57,388 bases of DNA from Caballeronia sp. SEWSISQ10-4 2. GTDB taxonomy: Bacteria > Pseudomonadota > Gammaproteobacteria > Burkholderiales > Burkholderiaceae. Below the pieces are notes generated by a model. That model was not told where the DNA came from, searched no databases, and worked only from the letters and a program-made list of their open reading frames with translations. Position numbers and translations under genes: made by a program. Position 1 is the stretch's first letter. Each line of letters starts with the position of its first letter. The stretch is from assembly GCF_030464885.1 (NCBI RefSeq), contig NZ_JALPRJ010000056.1:1-57388 (forward strand), read 5' to 3'. This document shows, in pieces, positions 1-8,903 of this stretch.

Positions 1-2
1 TG

Positions 3-68
3 CAGAAGTTTGTGATGCGCGAGGAGATGATTCGGGTTCTGAATTTGAGCGAGAAAAAGACCGCATGA
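3..68 (+). CDS. C-terminal end of an unidentified protein (partial)
   Basis: The window opens inside a reading frame that ends with TGA at 66-68; the last residues are ...NLSEKKTA. Only about 21 codons are visible, rich in charged residues, so neither the family nor the start can be determined. It could equally be chance read-through, because no upstream sequence is available. Confidence 0.3.
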   Translation, partial: QKFVMREEMIRVLNLSEKKTA

Positions 69-603
69 CAGGTCAGTGATAGCTGGATAAATCATTAAAT
101 CATATAATTCTGTATTTAAAATTGTAGGTATCCGAATCAAAAATATGTACGTCACCGAATGACGAGGCTTTGGTATTATGAGATTCGGCATGCCAGAATT
201 GCTGCAGATTGCTCATCCTAGGGACGGGACCCGCGAGCTCCGGCTGTGCGGCGTTGCTCTCGACCTTCGGTGTGGAGAGTATGGCCGTCAACGTCAACGT
301 CAACGCGTAGCGATGGCCGGCCGACACCCTCGGGCGCTTATCATGAACTAGCGAACGATGGAGGTCATTCACGATCTCTGCCGGAATGCGGAGCAGGAGG
401 CTTGCCTGCACGCGATCGACGAGGATTTCGTGGGCGGAACAATTTCTGGGAGAGCCTGACGGGCGGGGGAATTGGCCGGACGCCATGCAATTTGCCAGTC
501 CCAATGAATCGCACGATTTTCCGATATCAGTGGCAGTGCGAACGATGTATTAAATGACGCCACCTTTGGCGACATAGATGGGAAGTGCGCAGGCGCGCCG
601 ATT
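69..603. other. Gap without a supported gene
   Basis: About 535 bases with only short overlapping frames on both strands. The first ~130 bases are clearly more A+T rich than the rest of the window. None of the frames has a recognisable domain, ribosome site or codon pattern like the neighbouring genes. It lies downstream of the maleylacetate reductase gene and may hold decayed sequence. Confidence 0.5.
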
Positions 604-1683
604 TCACGGCTTCGGCACACTCCCTTCGAATGCGCGTTGCAGCAACGCACGAATCGCGCCGCGTTCCAGCGGTCGGGGATTCCAGTACGCATTGCTGCAC
701 GAGAGGTCGGCGGCTTCGTCCAACTGGTCTTCGCGCATGCCGATTTCGTTCAACGCAATGGGCGCGCCGTTTTCACGCGCGAATTCGAATAGACCTTGCG
801 CAGCGCTCTCGTGTCCTATTGCCTTCGCGATGCGTTTCATCGCATCAGGTGCGGCCTCGGCGTTGTACGCCAGTGCGTGCGGCAGCACGATGGTATGGGT
901 CGGTGCGTGCGGCAGATCGAAACTACCGCCAAGCGTATGGCAAAGCTTGTGATGCAGCGCCATGCCGACGCTTCCGAGTATGGCACCGCAAAGCCAGGAT
1001 CCGTATAGCGCATCGGCGCGCGCAGACAGGTCGTTCGGATTTTTGACGATGTTGGGTAGGCTGCGCGCGAGCGCCGTGATGCCCTCGTCCGCCATCAGGC
1101 TCGTGAGCGGATTGGCGTCGCGTGAATATAAGCCTTCTGCGGCGTGCGCAATGGCGTTGATACCGCTTGTGACCGACATGCCGACAGGCAGCGTCAGAGT
1201 CAGGTCCGGATCATAGATTATCGTCTTGGGCAGGACCCGAATATCGGTTCCAGTCCGTTTCAGGCCCGCTTCGGTCAGCCCGAATATGGGTGTCATTTCA
1301 CTTCCCGCGTAGGTGGTGGGCACGGCGAGAATGGGCAGGCTCGACTCAAGTGCGATCGCCTTGGCAAGGCCGATCGCCGATCCGCCGCCGACGGCGATTA
1401 CGCAGTCGGCGCCCAACGAAACAGCGACCGTTCGTGCTTCGACCGCCAGCTCGACCGGTACGTGCATGGCAGCGCGATCAAACAGGCCCGCGGAGCGGCT
1501 CCCCAGTTGCTCGGCGACCGATGCACCGAGCGCATGCTGTTCCGCGCTGCAAAGAACCAACGCGCGCTGCGCGCCTAGCGCCAGCAATTCGCGTTTAAGA
1601 TGGACGCGTGATCCACTACCAAACACGACACGCGTGGCACGACCGTTATAGACAAAGTCAGATGTGGGCACGGTGGACCTCAA
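604..1683 (-). CDS. Maleylacetate reductase (iron-containing alcohol dehydrogenase family)
   Basis: A 359-residue protein of the usual length for maleylacetate reductases, which use NAD(P)H to reduce maleylacetate to 3-oxoadipate, the step after ring cleavage of hydroxyquinol or chlorocatechol. Visible motifs are the nucleotide-binding GGGSAIGLAKA (residues ~99-109) and PTTYAGSEMTP (~122-132), both typical of the family. The metal-ligand positions of ordinary iron-dependent alcohol dehydrogenases were not checked one by one. It lies downstream of, and on the same strand as, the intradiol dioxygenase, but 194 bases apart with a large inverted repeat in between, so it may have its own control. 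The genomic pairing with a hydroxyquinol-type dioxygenase makes the assignment strong; exact substrate preference is inferred. Confidence 0.9.
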   Translation of the reverse strand: MRSTVPTSDFVYNGRATRVVFGSGSRVHLKRELLALGAQRALVLCSAEQHALGASVAEQLGSRSAGLFDRAAMHVPVELAVEARTVAVSLGADCVIAVGGGSAIGLAKAIALESSLPILAVPTTYAGSEMTPIFGLTEAGLKRTGTDIRVLPKTIIYDPDLTLTLPVGMSVTSGINAIAHAAEGLYSRDANPLTSLMADEGITALARSLPNIVKNPNDLSARADALYGSWLCGAILGSVGMALHHKLCHTLGGSFDLPHAPTHTIVLPHALAYNAEAAPDAMKRIAKAIGHESAAQGLFEFARENGAPIALNEIGMREDQLDEAADLSCSNAYWNPRPLERGAIRALLQRAFEGSVPKP

Positions 1684-1795
1684 AGACGGGTTGATCGAGC
1701 AAAACGCTCATTGGGTGGCTTGATCAAGACTATTGACCAAGCGAAAGTTGCAATCGAAAGCGCCGCGAAGTTAAATCTCTCTCGGTTTTTGCTGG

Positions 1796-1865
1796 AAATT
1801 TGCGCTTGAGGGAGGCGCCGCTGGTCCCCAGTCAAGGTTGGCGTCTTAGGCTCAAGCGCAAATTT
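1796..1865. repeat. 15-bp perfect inverted repeat between dioxygenase and reductase genes
   Basis: The arms AAATTTGCGCTTGAG (1796-1810) and CTCAAGCGCAAATTT (1851-1865) are exact reverse complements separated by 40 bases. The right arm ends 13 bases beyond the dioxygenase stop codon. It could be an mRNA processing or stability hairpin between two co-transcribed genes, a terminator-like structure, or the scar of a mobile element. Nothing in the 40-base spacer is recognisable. Confidence 0.6.
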
Positions 1866-1877
1866 TGACGTGCCGGA

Positions 1878-2762
1878 TCATGGCGTATGCCCGGCAGGAT
1901 TGAGGACGAAGTCATAGTCGAGCGTATAAAACGACGTATCCATCGGCGTACCATTCGGTGCCACGCCCGGTGGGTGCTCGATCCAGTCCGCCACCAAGGT
2001 TGAGCGCACGCCGAAGACGGCATCCGAGTCGAGGTACTTGTCTCCGTTGCGGAAAACATGCGTGATCAAGGGCTCGTACCCGGCCGCATTGATCCAGAAA
2101 TGCAGGTGAGCCGGGCGCCAGGGATGTCGTCCGAGCGCATCGAGCATCAGGCCCACCGGACCGTCATGCGGGATCGGATATGCCTCTGGGAGGATCGACC
2201 GAAAGTGAAAGCGTCCGTCAGGAAGCGTGCGCAAGCGCCCGCGTGCCCGATGTTCCACTTCAACTTGCTGCAAGTTGGCATACTGTACGTCGTAGTAGCC
2301 GTCTTCGTCCGATTGCCAGATCTCAATCGTCGCGCCTGGCAATGGCTCGCCATGAAGACCGCGAACATGGCCACTGACAAAGCACGGTAGACCTGCCGCG
2401 CCGTTGGACACGTCTTCGCCGTTCTGGTAGTCGGGTGACCCTTCGACAAAAAACGGACCCAGCACCGTTGCCTCCGTGCATTCGGACGGCTTACGGTTGT
2501 TCTGCGTCGTGGTCAGCATCGATAGCCCGAGCGTATCCGACAGGAGTATGAACTCCTGTCGTCTGTCGTCAGTGATATGGCCGACTTCAGTGAGGAAGTT
2601 GATCGCGTACAACCACTCGCTCTCGGTCAGCTTGACCTCTCGTGCAAACGAATGTAAATGTTGGACGAGGCTAGTCATTACAGTGCGCAGCCTGTCATTG
2701 TTACAGGCAGACATTGCTGCAAGCACTGCCTGGGTAATGGTGTCTTCGCTGATGTTGCGCAT
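1878..2762 (-). CDS. Hydroxyquinol 1,2-dioxygenase (intradiol ring cleavage)
   Basis: A 294-residue intradiol dioxygenase with an N-terminal helical dimerisation region (~1-95) and the catalytic beta-sandwich after it. The expected non-haem Fe(III) ligands are Tyr157 (in DEDGYYDVQY), Tyr195 (LPEAYPIP), His219 and His221 (RPAHLHF). The stretch YPIPHDGPVG followed by RHPWRPAHLHF and GDKYLDSDAVFGVRS is the hydroxyquinol 1,2-dioxygenase pattern rather than that of catechol dioxygenases. The product would be maleylacetate (3-hydroxy-cis,cis-muconate), the substrate of the downstream reductase. It is transcribed divergently from a LysR gene, the classic arrangement for ring-cleavage genes. A chlorocatechol-type activity is the main alternative. 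Confidence 0.92.
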   Translation of the reverse strand: MRNISEDTITQAVLAAMSACNNDRLRTVMTSLVQHLHSFAREVKLTESEWLYAINFLTEVGHITDDRRQEFILLSDTLGLSMLTTTQNNRKPSECTEATVLGPFFVEGSPDYQNGEDVSNGAAGLPCFVSGHVRGLHGEPLPGATIEIWQSDEDGYYDVQYANLQQVEVEHRARGRLRTLPDGRFHFRSILPEAYPIPHDGPVGLMLDALGRHPWRPAHLHFWINAAGYEPLITHVFRNGDKYLDSDAVFGVRSTLVADWIEHPPGVAPNGTPMDTSFYTLDYDFVLNPAGHTP

Positions 2763-2843
2763 CGCCTCTCTCCGAGTTCCTGTTTGCTGACTTTACCCCC
2801 GTGGGAGCGGCCATGTCAGCACTCTAGCGGTGTTCGCCAAGGG

Positions 2844-2870
2844 AACATATGCGCTATAGTGAAAACATAT
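2844..2870. promoter_or_regulatory. Possible LysR-type control region between dioxygenase and LysR genes
   Basis: The 133-base divergent intergenic region contains two direct AACATAT copies (2844-2850 and 2864-2870) exactly 20 bases apart, about two helical turns, flanking an A+T-rich core. This is where a LysR regulator would control both genes, but the motif is only suggestive. Confidence 0.35.
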
Positions 2871-2895
2871 TTTCTTTGAGCGGAAGAATCGTCGC

Positions 2896-3861
2896 ATGGA
2901 TCGATACATGCAGATGGAGTTTTTTGCGTTGACTGCCGAGCTCGGCAGTCTGTCCAAGGCCGCCGAACGCCTGAGCATTTCAAATGCATCGGCGAGTCGC
3001 ATGTTGAGCGCGCTCGAAGACCGGTTAGGAGCACGTCTGGTCGAGCGGACCACTCGCCGACTATGGCTCACCGATGCAGGCCGCGAGTATCAGAGGCGGT
3101 GCGCGTCAATCTTGGCGGACATCACGGAAGCGGATGCCGCGGTCAGCGACATGGCATTGCGCCCAAGGGGCGTGTTGCGGGTGACCAGTTCGGCATCTTT
3201 CGCAGTCCTGCATATTACACCGTGGCTGCCGGAATTCAGGCAACGCTATCCTGATCTATCCGTGCAAATTACTGCTGCGAACCGTTACCCGAATTTCATT
3301 GAAGAAGGCATCGATTGCGCGATTCGCACACGCGAACATGAAGGGGATTCGGGCATCACCGTCCGGCGGCTGGCGCACACACGCCGCGTGCTGGCCGCGT
3401 CGCCGGCGTATCTCGCGCAGCATGGTGCACCGGAGACGCCCGAAGACATCGCAAATCAGAATGTGCTCGTTTATAGCTACGCGGTGAACCCCTATCTGCT
3501 GCAATTCAAGCGGGGCCGAGAACGGCGCAACATTCCAATCAGCGCGGTGTTGGAGTCGAACGAAGGGCAGGTGATCTGCGCAGCGGGCCGGGCCGGATTA
3601 GGAATCGTGGTTCAGCCGCTCTACATCGTGCACGACGATATCGTCGCCGGCCGGCTGATTCCGCTGTTGGGTGACTGGGAGCTACCGCCGCTGACGATCA
3701 ACCTCGCATACCAGAGTCGGCGGAACCAGCCTGCGAAGATTCGGGTATTTGCCGATGCGTTGAGCGAGCATGTCAGGAAACTGGACCTGGAGAATCGCTG
3801 GAGCGCAGTCCCAAAAAATATCTCCATCACACCAACCACCCAGAGAAGCCGGGCTCGCTGA
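2896..3861 (+). CDS. LysR-family transcriptional regulator of the hydroxyquinol genes
   Basis: A 321-residue LysR regulator. The N-terminal winged helix-turn-helix is clear (LSKAAERLSISNASASRMLSALEDRLGARLVERTTRRLWLT in pieces, residues ~17-58), followed by a periplasmic-binding-protein-like effector domain of normal length. The first ATG at 2896 gives the family's usual N-terminus (MDRYMQMEFFALTAELGS). It is divergent from the hydroxyquinol dioxygenase, so it probably activates that gene in response to a pathway intermediate; that role is inferred from position only. The C-terminal ~20 residues are low-similarity tail. Confidence 0.9.
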   Translation: MDRYMQMEFFALTAELGSLSKAAERLSISNASASRMLSALEDRLGARLVERTTRRLWLTDAGREYQRRCASILADITEADAAVSDMALRPRGVLRVTSSASFAVLHITPWLPEFRQRYPDLSVQITAANRYPNFIEEGIDCAIRTREHEGDSGITVRRLAHTRRVLAASPAYLAQHGAPETPEDIANQNVLVYSYAVNPYLLQFKRGRERRNIPISAVLESNEGQVICAAGRAGLGIVVQPLYIVHDDIVAGRLIPLLGDWELPPLTINLAYQSRRNQPAKIRVFADALSEHVRKLDLENRWSAVPKNISITPTTQRSRAR

Positions 3862-3921
3862 TTACGGACCAGGATACGTCCGTCTCCACGAGCCGCTTCC
3901 TTTATTCGGGAGCGTATCGAG

Positions 3922-4380
3922 TCAAGCGAGGTCGTCAAGCGCGCCAGCGTTCTCGTACAACTTAAGCAGCATAGTGCGAAGCACCTGAACGTCGCTTGCC
4001 GCGAAACCGGTAAGGATCACCGACTCATGTTGCTTCGCGACCGGGACTATGCGCAGCGCCAGTTCGTCCCCCTTGCCTGTCAGGGCAATCCTGATTGACC
4101 GTCCATCCGTCGTGCTCTTCTCGCGCTTAACCAACTCCTGACTCTCAAGACGGTCAATGATCCTGGACAGCGCGGAAATATCCGACGTCGCATGCACCGA
4201 CAATTCAGACAAGGTCTGGTGCGGAACGTACAGCAGCGAGGCACAGACTCGCCACTCACTGAGGTTCAGCCCAAACGGTTTCAGTGCCTTCGCGAATGCG
4301 TTTCCCATTCGGCCTCCGGCTCGTGTCAACAGGAAGGGAATCGCCTGTTCGAGTTCTTCCGGTCGCTTGCGTGTCTTCAT
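3922..4380 (-). CDS. MarR-family transcriptional regulator
   Basis: A 152-residue MarR protein: an N-terminal dimerisation helix, then a winged helix with LSELSVHATSDISALSRIID (~57-76) as the recognition region and the wing EKSTTDGRSIRIALTGKG. MarR proteins are usually ligand-released repressors, and many sense phenolic compounds. It is convergent with the LysR gene and faces, across about 660 bases, the FAD monooxygenase. Two copies of a TTGA-N4-TCAA motif sit just upstream of its start, so it probably represses itself and perhaps the monooxygenase. Confidence 0.88.
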   Translation of the reverse strand: MKTRKRPEELEQAIPFLLTRAGGRMGNAFAKALKPFGLNLSEWRVCASLLYVPHQTLSELSVHATSDISALSRIIDRLESQELVKREKSTTDGRSIRIALTGKGDELALRIVPVAKQHESVILTGFAASDVQVLRTMLLKLYENAGALDDLA

Positions 4381-4419
4381 GGTGATCGGCGCGTTGAGGG
4401 TTTACATGGGTAGGTATGC

Positions 4420-4465
4420 TTGAAAAATCAATTATACTCCACCGGGAGTGTACTTGAATAATCAA
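4420..4465. promoter_or_regulatory. Paired MarR-type operator (TTGA-N4-TCAA twice)
   Basis: TTGAAAAATCAA (4420-4431) and TTGAATAATCAA (4454-4465) are the same imperfect palindrome repeated with centres 34 bases apart, 40-85 bases upstream of the MarR start codon. The size and symmetry fit a MarR dimer site. Assignment to this MarR protein is inferred from position. Confidence 0.6.
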
Positions 4466-5101
4466 ACAACGTCTATCCAGGCGACTTCGGATAGCTTGCC
4501 CCTTCTTGAGCGAAGCAAAGCCTCATGCGCTGAACCGGAGCAAACTGATGGGAAACAAAATCGCACCTAAAAGAGCACTTCGCAAACGACTGACTATTGA
4601 ATAATTGAAAGGCCGTGCAGCTTCCCACGTCGGAAAATGTTGAAGTCGAGTCTGATCGACACTCAGCGGCAACGGCTGGACTGGGTCGACAACTGATCAA
4701 ACTGCAGCGGTCTAACACGCGTTGTTTCGCCGCGACCAGGCGCGTCCGAATCCGGATCGTTTCTGATACTTGTATTACTTGACCATGCGTTAGGGATGAA
4801 TCGGATCGATCGAGCCTGGGGTTAGCCGGATATGGAAGGTTCATAGTTCGCACTTCAATTATATTTATTGGCATTACTAATAAAAATGATGACTGTAGTA
4901 ACGGCTTCTGCACTGGGCTCATCGGAGAACAAATGGTGCCAATGATCGAAGGTACCGATTTAGATCAGGCGGCTATACCGCGCGATTTTTCAGGCTGGAG
5001 GGCGACTGGCGTCGTGAAGAAACGAGTGATGGCGAAATGAAGTTGTGACACAGCCCCAAAGCTGGGTCTGGAAGACAGGGGATGGAAAACGGAGATCAGA
5101 T
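4466..5101. other. Intergenic region upstream of the FAD monooxygenase
   Basis: About 630 bases without a convincing gene. The short frames on both strands lack domains. An A+T-rich stretch around 4850-4895 is the best place for the monooxygenase promoter. A further TTGAATAATTGAA resembling half of the MarR motif occurs near 4597. The central part might be decayed coding sequence, but I recognise no family. Confidence 0.45.
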
Positions 5102-6751
5102 TTGGAAACTCAAGTCATCATTGTTGGAGCCGGACCGGTAGGACTGACACTTGCGATCGACCTTGGTAGACGCGGCATTGCGTGCGTACTTGTCGAGCAA
5201 AAGGCCGAGCCCCAGTTTCTGCCGAAAATGGAACGTTGCAACGCGCGGACCATGGAGATCTTTCGGCGGCTTGGAATCGCGGACCGTATCCGCGCCGCCG
5301 GCATGCCCAAGGACGTCCCTATGGACATCCAGATCATACGGTCCATGGCGGAGCCGCCAATCCTGCGCTTGTCCTATCCATCGGTGGCGGAGGCTCGCGC
5401 ACTCACGCGTGAGAGCCACGACGGCAGCCTGCCACTCGAACCGTATCAGCTCATCTCCCAATACACACTGGAGCCGCTTCTTCTTGAGGTAGCCGAACAA
5501 TCGCCGGCGATCACGGTGATGCGAAGCACTACGTTTGTGGAGTTCACCGAACAGGACGATAGCCTCCTGGTGGCGGTCAATGACGCCTACGGTGTGAGAA
5601 GAACATTGAAGGCCGCTTATCTCGTGGGCTGCGACGGTGGCGCGAGCCGTGTGCGTAAGCAACTGGACATCCGCCTGGAGGGCGAGGGTGACATTGCGCG
5701 GCTGAGGCAGGGCCTTTTCTACTGCGAGCAACTCTACAAGCGGCTGCCGATAGGCAACGGGCCGAGCCGTGGTCGGCACTATCTGGTGGCCGGCGGACCT
5801 CCTACTTTCATGATCATGCAGGACTCGACGCGGCACTGGACGGTCCATTCCGCCGTTGACAGCGATGACGAAATGCGACGGATGTTCGAGCGGATCATCG
5901 GCGTTGGGTTGCCCTACGAGATGCTGTATTGCGGGGAATGGCGACAGAATCTGCTGCTGGCCGAACGCTATGGAGAGGGACGGGTGTTTCTCGCAGGCGA
6001 TGCGGTGCACCTCGTGATTCCTACGGGTGGTCTCGGCATGAACACCGGCGTTGGCGATGCCACCGATCTTTCCTGGAAGTTGGCCGCCACGCTGCAAGGG
6101 TGGGGAGGCCCGGGATTGCTGGCTTCCTATGAAGCCGAGCGGCGCCAGATTGGCGAGCGGGTGGTTGGCGCATCGCGCTACGCGTCGCTTGGATACCGCG
6201 CCTGGTTGGCTGAAGTGCGCCCGGAGATCGGAGACGATACGCCCGCAGGGTCGACTGCTCGCGCCCACTTGGCCGAAGTAGCGAACGTGCAGCAGCGCAA
6301 ATCGAACGAGATGATCGGCGCAGAACTGGGCTATCGCTATGCGGATTCCCCCGTTATCGACAATGTACCGGGAGGGCCGCAGCACGATCTGCGTGCCTAT
6401 CTTCCTACTACGTGGCCGGGCGTGCGGCTTCCCCATATGTGGCTCGCCGACGGAAGCGCCATCCAGGACCGGCTGCGGCCGGAGCGCTACACGTTGATCG
6501 ACGTCGCGGGTGGGCATGATGCGGGCCCCCTTCTCGCCGCATTCGAAGCGCTCGGCGCACCGCTCGATGTGCTCGTGGTCGCGGATTCCAGGCTCCACGC
6601 CGTCTATGAGCGCGACCTCGTTCTCGTCCGGCCCGACATGCATGTCGCGTGGCGCGGCGACCGGCCCCCGCAAGCCGTCGATGATCTCGCCGCTAAGGTG
6701 ACAGGGCATAGCAACACAAACCGCGCATCGGGTTCGATCAACAGCCGCTGA
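5102..6751 (+). CDS. FAD-dependent aromatic-ring monooxygenase
   Basis: A flavoprotein hydroxylase of the PheA/TfdB/MhpA class. The Rossmann dinucleotide motif VIIVGAGPVGLTLAIDLGRR lies at the very N-terminus. The second FAD motif GDAVHLVIPTGGLGMNTGVG, followed by DATDLSWKLAA, lies mid-protein, and a thioredoxin-like C-terminal domain follows (~430-540). Such enzymes use NAD(P)H and oxygen to hydroxylate phenolic rings. Next to hydroxyquinol dioxygenase, the natural job would be converting a dihydroxy or substituted phenol into hydroxyquinol; that is inferred. I chose the TTG at 5102 because GGAG precedes it by 7 bases; an in-frame GTG at 5045 would add 19 residues but has no clear ribosome site. 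Confidence 0.85.
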   Translation: METQVIIVGAGPVGLTLAIDLGRRGIACVLVEQKAEPQFLPKMERCNARTMEIFRRLGIADRIRAAGMPKDVPMDIQIIRSMAEPPILRLSYPSVAEARALTRESHDGSLPLEPYQLISQYTLEPLLLEVAEQSPAITVMRSTTFVEFTEQDDSLLVAVNDAYGVRRTLKAAYLVGCDGGASRVRKQLDIRLEGEGDIARLRQGLFYCEQLYKRLPIGNGPSRGRHYLVAGGPPTFMIMQDSTRHWTVHSAVDSDDEMRRMFERIIGVGLPYEMLYCGEWRQNLLLAERYGEGRVFLAGDAVHLVIPTGGLGMNTGVGDATDLSWKLAATLQGWGGPGLLASYEAERRQIGERVVGASRYASLGYRAWLAEVRPEIGDDTPAGSTARAHLAEVANVQQRKSNEMIGAELGYRYADSPVIDNVPGGPQHDLRAYLPTTWPGVRLPHMWLADGSAIQDRLRPERYTLIDVAGGHDAGPLLAAFEALGAPLDVLVVADSRLHAVYERDLVLVRPDMHVAWRGDRPPQAVDDLAAKVTGHSNTNRASGSINSR

Positions 6752-6866
6752 CCGAGCCGGCTGAATCGAATCGATATTCGGTCAGCCATACACGCTGCAG
6801 GCTCGACGCGCGACGGCGCAGGTGTGCCGTCGCCTTGAGATTTCGACAACATTGGAGACGAATAAA

Positions 6867-8018
6867 ATGACTGCACGGTTGAATCGGGCCAGAGGTGAGC
6901 ATTCATGGCACCGGCTATTTTGGTGGACATTCGCAGCGCTTGCGGCATGTGCGTCGGGCGTATCGCATGCGCAGAGCTCTGTCACCCTCTATGGGGTCAT
7001 CGATGCCGGCGTTGAATATGTGACGAACATCGGTCCTCAGAAATCCAGCTCGGTGCACATTCCGTCTCTCACGGCCTCTCTACCGTCACTGTGGGGTCTC
7101 CGTGGCAACGAGGATCTGGGTGGTGGGCTGAACGCGGTTTTTGTATTGGAATCGGGCTTTGCTCCAGCACAGGGTTCGCTGAATCAAGGGGGCCGTCTGT
7201 TTGGGAGGCAGGCCTATGTCGGGCTTTCGGGGCAGTGGGGGAAGGTGACCCTTGGGCGCCAATATTCGCAAATCTTTTGGGCGGTACTAACGGGCGACAC
7301 GCTGGCTCCGAATATCTATGCGGCCGCCGATCTGGACCCCTACTTGACCCAGCCGCGAGTTGATAATGCGATCACCTATACCTTCACGTCGTCGGGACTG
7401 ACCGCGGCTGCGACTTATTCTTTCGGACGTGACGCGGTGGGTAGTGCGCCGGCCGGAGGGTGCGCTGGCCAATCGCCGACCAACTGGCGGGCCTGCAAGT
7501 CAATGTCTGCCATGCTGAAATATGATGCCGGGAAATGGGGCGTGGCGGCGGCTATCGATCGCAATTACGGTGGAGGCGGCACTGGCTCGCCCCTGCCACT
7601 TAGCTCGCAAACCGATACACGCGCCCTCATCGATGGCTACGTGAAGTTTGACAACGCGACTTTCGGCGCGGGATTCCAACACCGAATCAATCACGGAGAG
7701 CAGACGCCGACTATTTTCGATGCGACCAGCAACTACTGGTGGATTGGTGGATCTTATTTGCCCCTTCCAGATATTGCCCTTGACGCGCAGTTCGGCCGCA
7801 TCACCGTGAGCAACAAGGACGCGGGGGGCTCTGTGATCGCAGCGCGCGCTATGTACTTCTTGTCCAAGGCCACTGCGGTGTACGTCACTGCAGGGCACGT
7901 GTTCAACCAGCGCAACGCGAGTTTCTCGATTGACGGCGGCGTGCCCCCGCCCACTTCGACGCCATTGCCAGGCGTGAACCAAACCGGTGCACTGGTGGGT
8001 ATTCGCCACCTGTTCTAA
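6867..8018 (+). CDS. Outer-membrane porin (general diffusion, Burkholderia type)
   Basis: A 383-residue trimeric porin. The signal peptide ends in SHAQ, followed by SSVTLYGVIDAGVEY, the standard mature start of beta-proteobacterial porins. The protein ends GALVGIRHLF with terminal Phe, the beta-barrel assembly signal. The ATG at 6867 is chosen because GGAG lies 9 bases upstream; an upstream in-frame start at 6822 has none. Placed right after the monooxygenase, it probably admits the aromatic substrate or its acidic derivatives, which is inference. Confidence 0.92.
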   Translation: MTARLNRARGEHSWHRLFWWTFAALAACASGVSHAQSSVTLYGVIDAGVEYVTNIGPQKSSSVHIPSLTASLPSLWGLRGNEDLGGGLNAVFVLESGFAPAQGSLNQGGRLFGRQAYVGLSGQWGKVTLGRQYSQIFWAVLTGDTLAPNIYAAADLDPYLTQPRVDNAITYTFTSSGLTAAATYSFGRDAVGSAPAGGCAGQSPTNWRACKSMSAMLKYDAGKWGVAAAIDRNYGGGGTGSPLPLSSQTDTRALIDGYVKFDNATFGAGFQHRINHGEQTPTIFDATSNYWWIGGSYLPLPDIALDAQFGRITVSNKDAGGSVIAARAMYFLSKATAVYVTAGHVFNQRNASFSIDGGVPPPTSTPLPGVNQTGALVGIRHLF

Positions 8019-8239
8019 ATGACCCGCGGCCGCTCGATGTGGCTGCACGGTAGACCGGGGTCTTTCGCCGAGGAGGTGGCCCTGGGCCCTCTGGCTATCT
8101 GCGTATTGAAGTTCTTCCGGCCCTTTCCCCGCTTAGGTCGGCAACCGTAGGCTGAGTAGGCGTGAAACGGCGAGTTATCCAAACAGGATTCAGCATAGCC
8201 ATTTTATATTATGACTAATTTCGTAGTCCTTATTCGATC

Positions 8240-8884
8240 ATGATTTATAGGCAGCATAGCCGGTCGGGAACCGGCAAGTGCAAATTTGTGCAACATGAAG
8301 GATTTCCTGGCGGGCAGCATCGACGCCTCGCAGTTGGTCAAAGGCGGTCCAGTCAAAGATATAGCACGACCGCGATGAGCCTTCACTGGCTGATCGCGTT
8401 GCTGATCATGGCTGGCTTTTATCTCGGCTGGATCATGACCGACATCCCCGGTTTCACACCCACCAAGCTCAAGTACTTTTCGTGGCACAAGTGGATCGGC
8501 GTGACCGTGTTCGCGCTCGCGGCGATTCGGCTTGCCTGGCGCCTGACGCATCGAGCTCCGGAAATGCCGTCGGGCATGGCGCCGCTGCAGAAGCTCGCAG
8601 CGCAAGCCGCGCACGTGATCCTTTACGTGCTGATGTTCGTGATTCCGGCCTCGGGCTATCTGTACAGTTCGGCAGCCGGCATCCAGGTGGTCTATCTCGG
8701 CATCGTGCCTCTGCCGACGCTGATCGGGCCGGACGCTGCGCTGAAGGTCGTGCTGAAAACCGTCCACATCTGGTTGAACTACACGTTGCTCGCTCTGGTG
8801 GCTGTTCACACGCTGGCGGCGTTGAAGCATCACTTCATCGATCGTGATGGCGTGCTCACCCGCATGATCCCTTTTCTAAGGTAG
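8240..8884 (+). CDS. Cytochrome b561 (YceJ/YodB-like) membrane protein
   Basis: A four-helix dihaem cytochrome b561 of the inner membrane that passes electrons from ubiquinol. Conserved His residues occur in SLHWLIALL, SWHKWIGV, AAHVILYV and KTVHIWLNYT plus VHTLAALKHH. The motif RYSTTAMSLHW is the usual start of the domain, so translation must begin upstream of the ATG at 8375. In-frame options are ATG 8240 and GTG 8288, neither with a good ribosome site, so the N-terminus is uncertain. A 27-codon frame starting at ATG 8295 ends in TGA overlapping the 8375 ATG. The gene is followed within 20 bases by two yceI genes, a conserved partnership. Confidence 0.85.
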   Translation: MIYRQHSRSGTGKCKFVQHEGFPGGQHRRLAVGQRRSSQRYSTTAMSLHWLIALLIMAGFYLGWIMTDIPGFTPTKLKYFSWHKWIGVTVFALAAIRLAWRLTHRAPEMPSGMAPLQKLAAQAAHVILYVLMFVIPASGYLYSSAAGIQVVYLGIVPLPTLIGPDAALKVVLKTVHIWLNYTLLALVAVHTLAALKHHFIDRDGVLTRMIPFLR

Positions 8885-8903
8885 CAAGAGGCTCAAAGCA
8901 GAT

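Noticed and set aside
5096..6709. Long open frame of 537 codons on the minus strand
   Set aside because: It lies wholly antisense to the FAD monooxygenase, has no domain, and arises from the high-G+C codon pattern.
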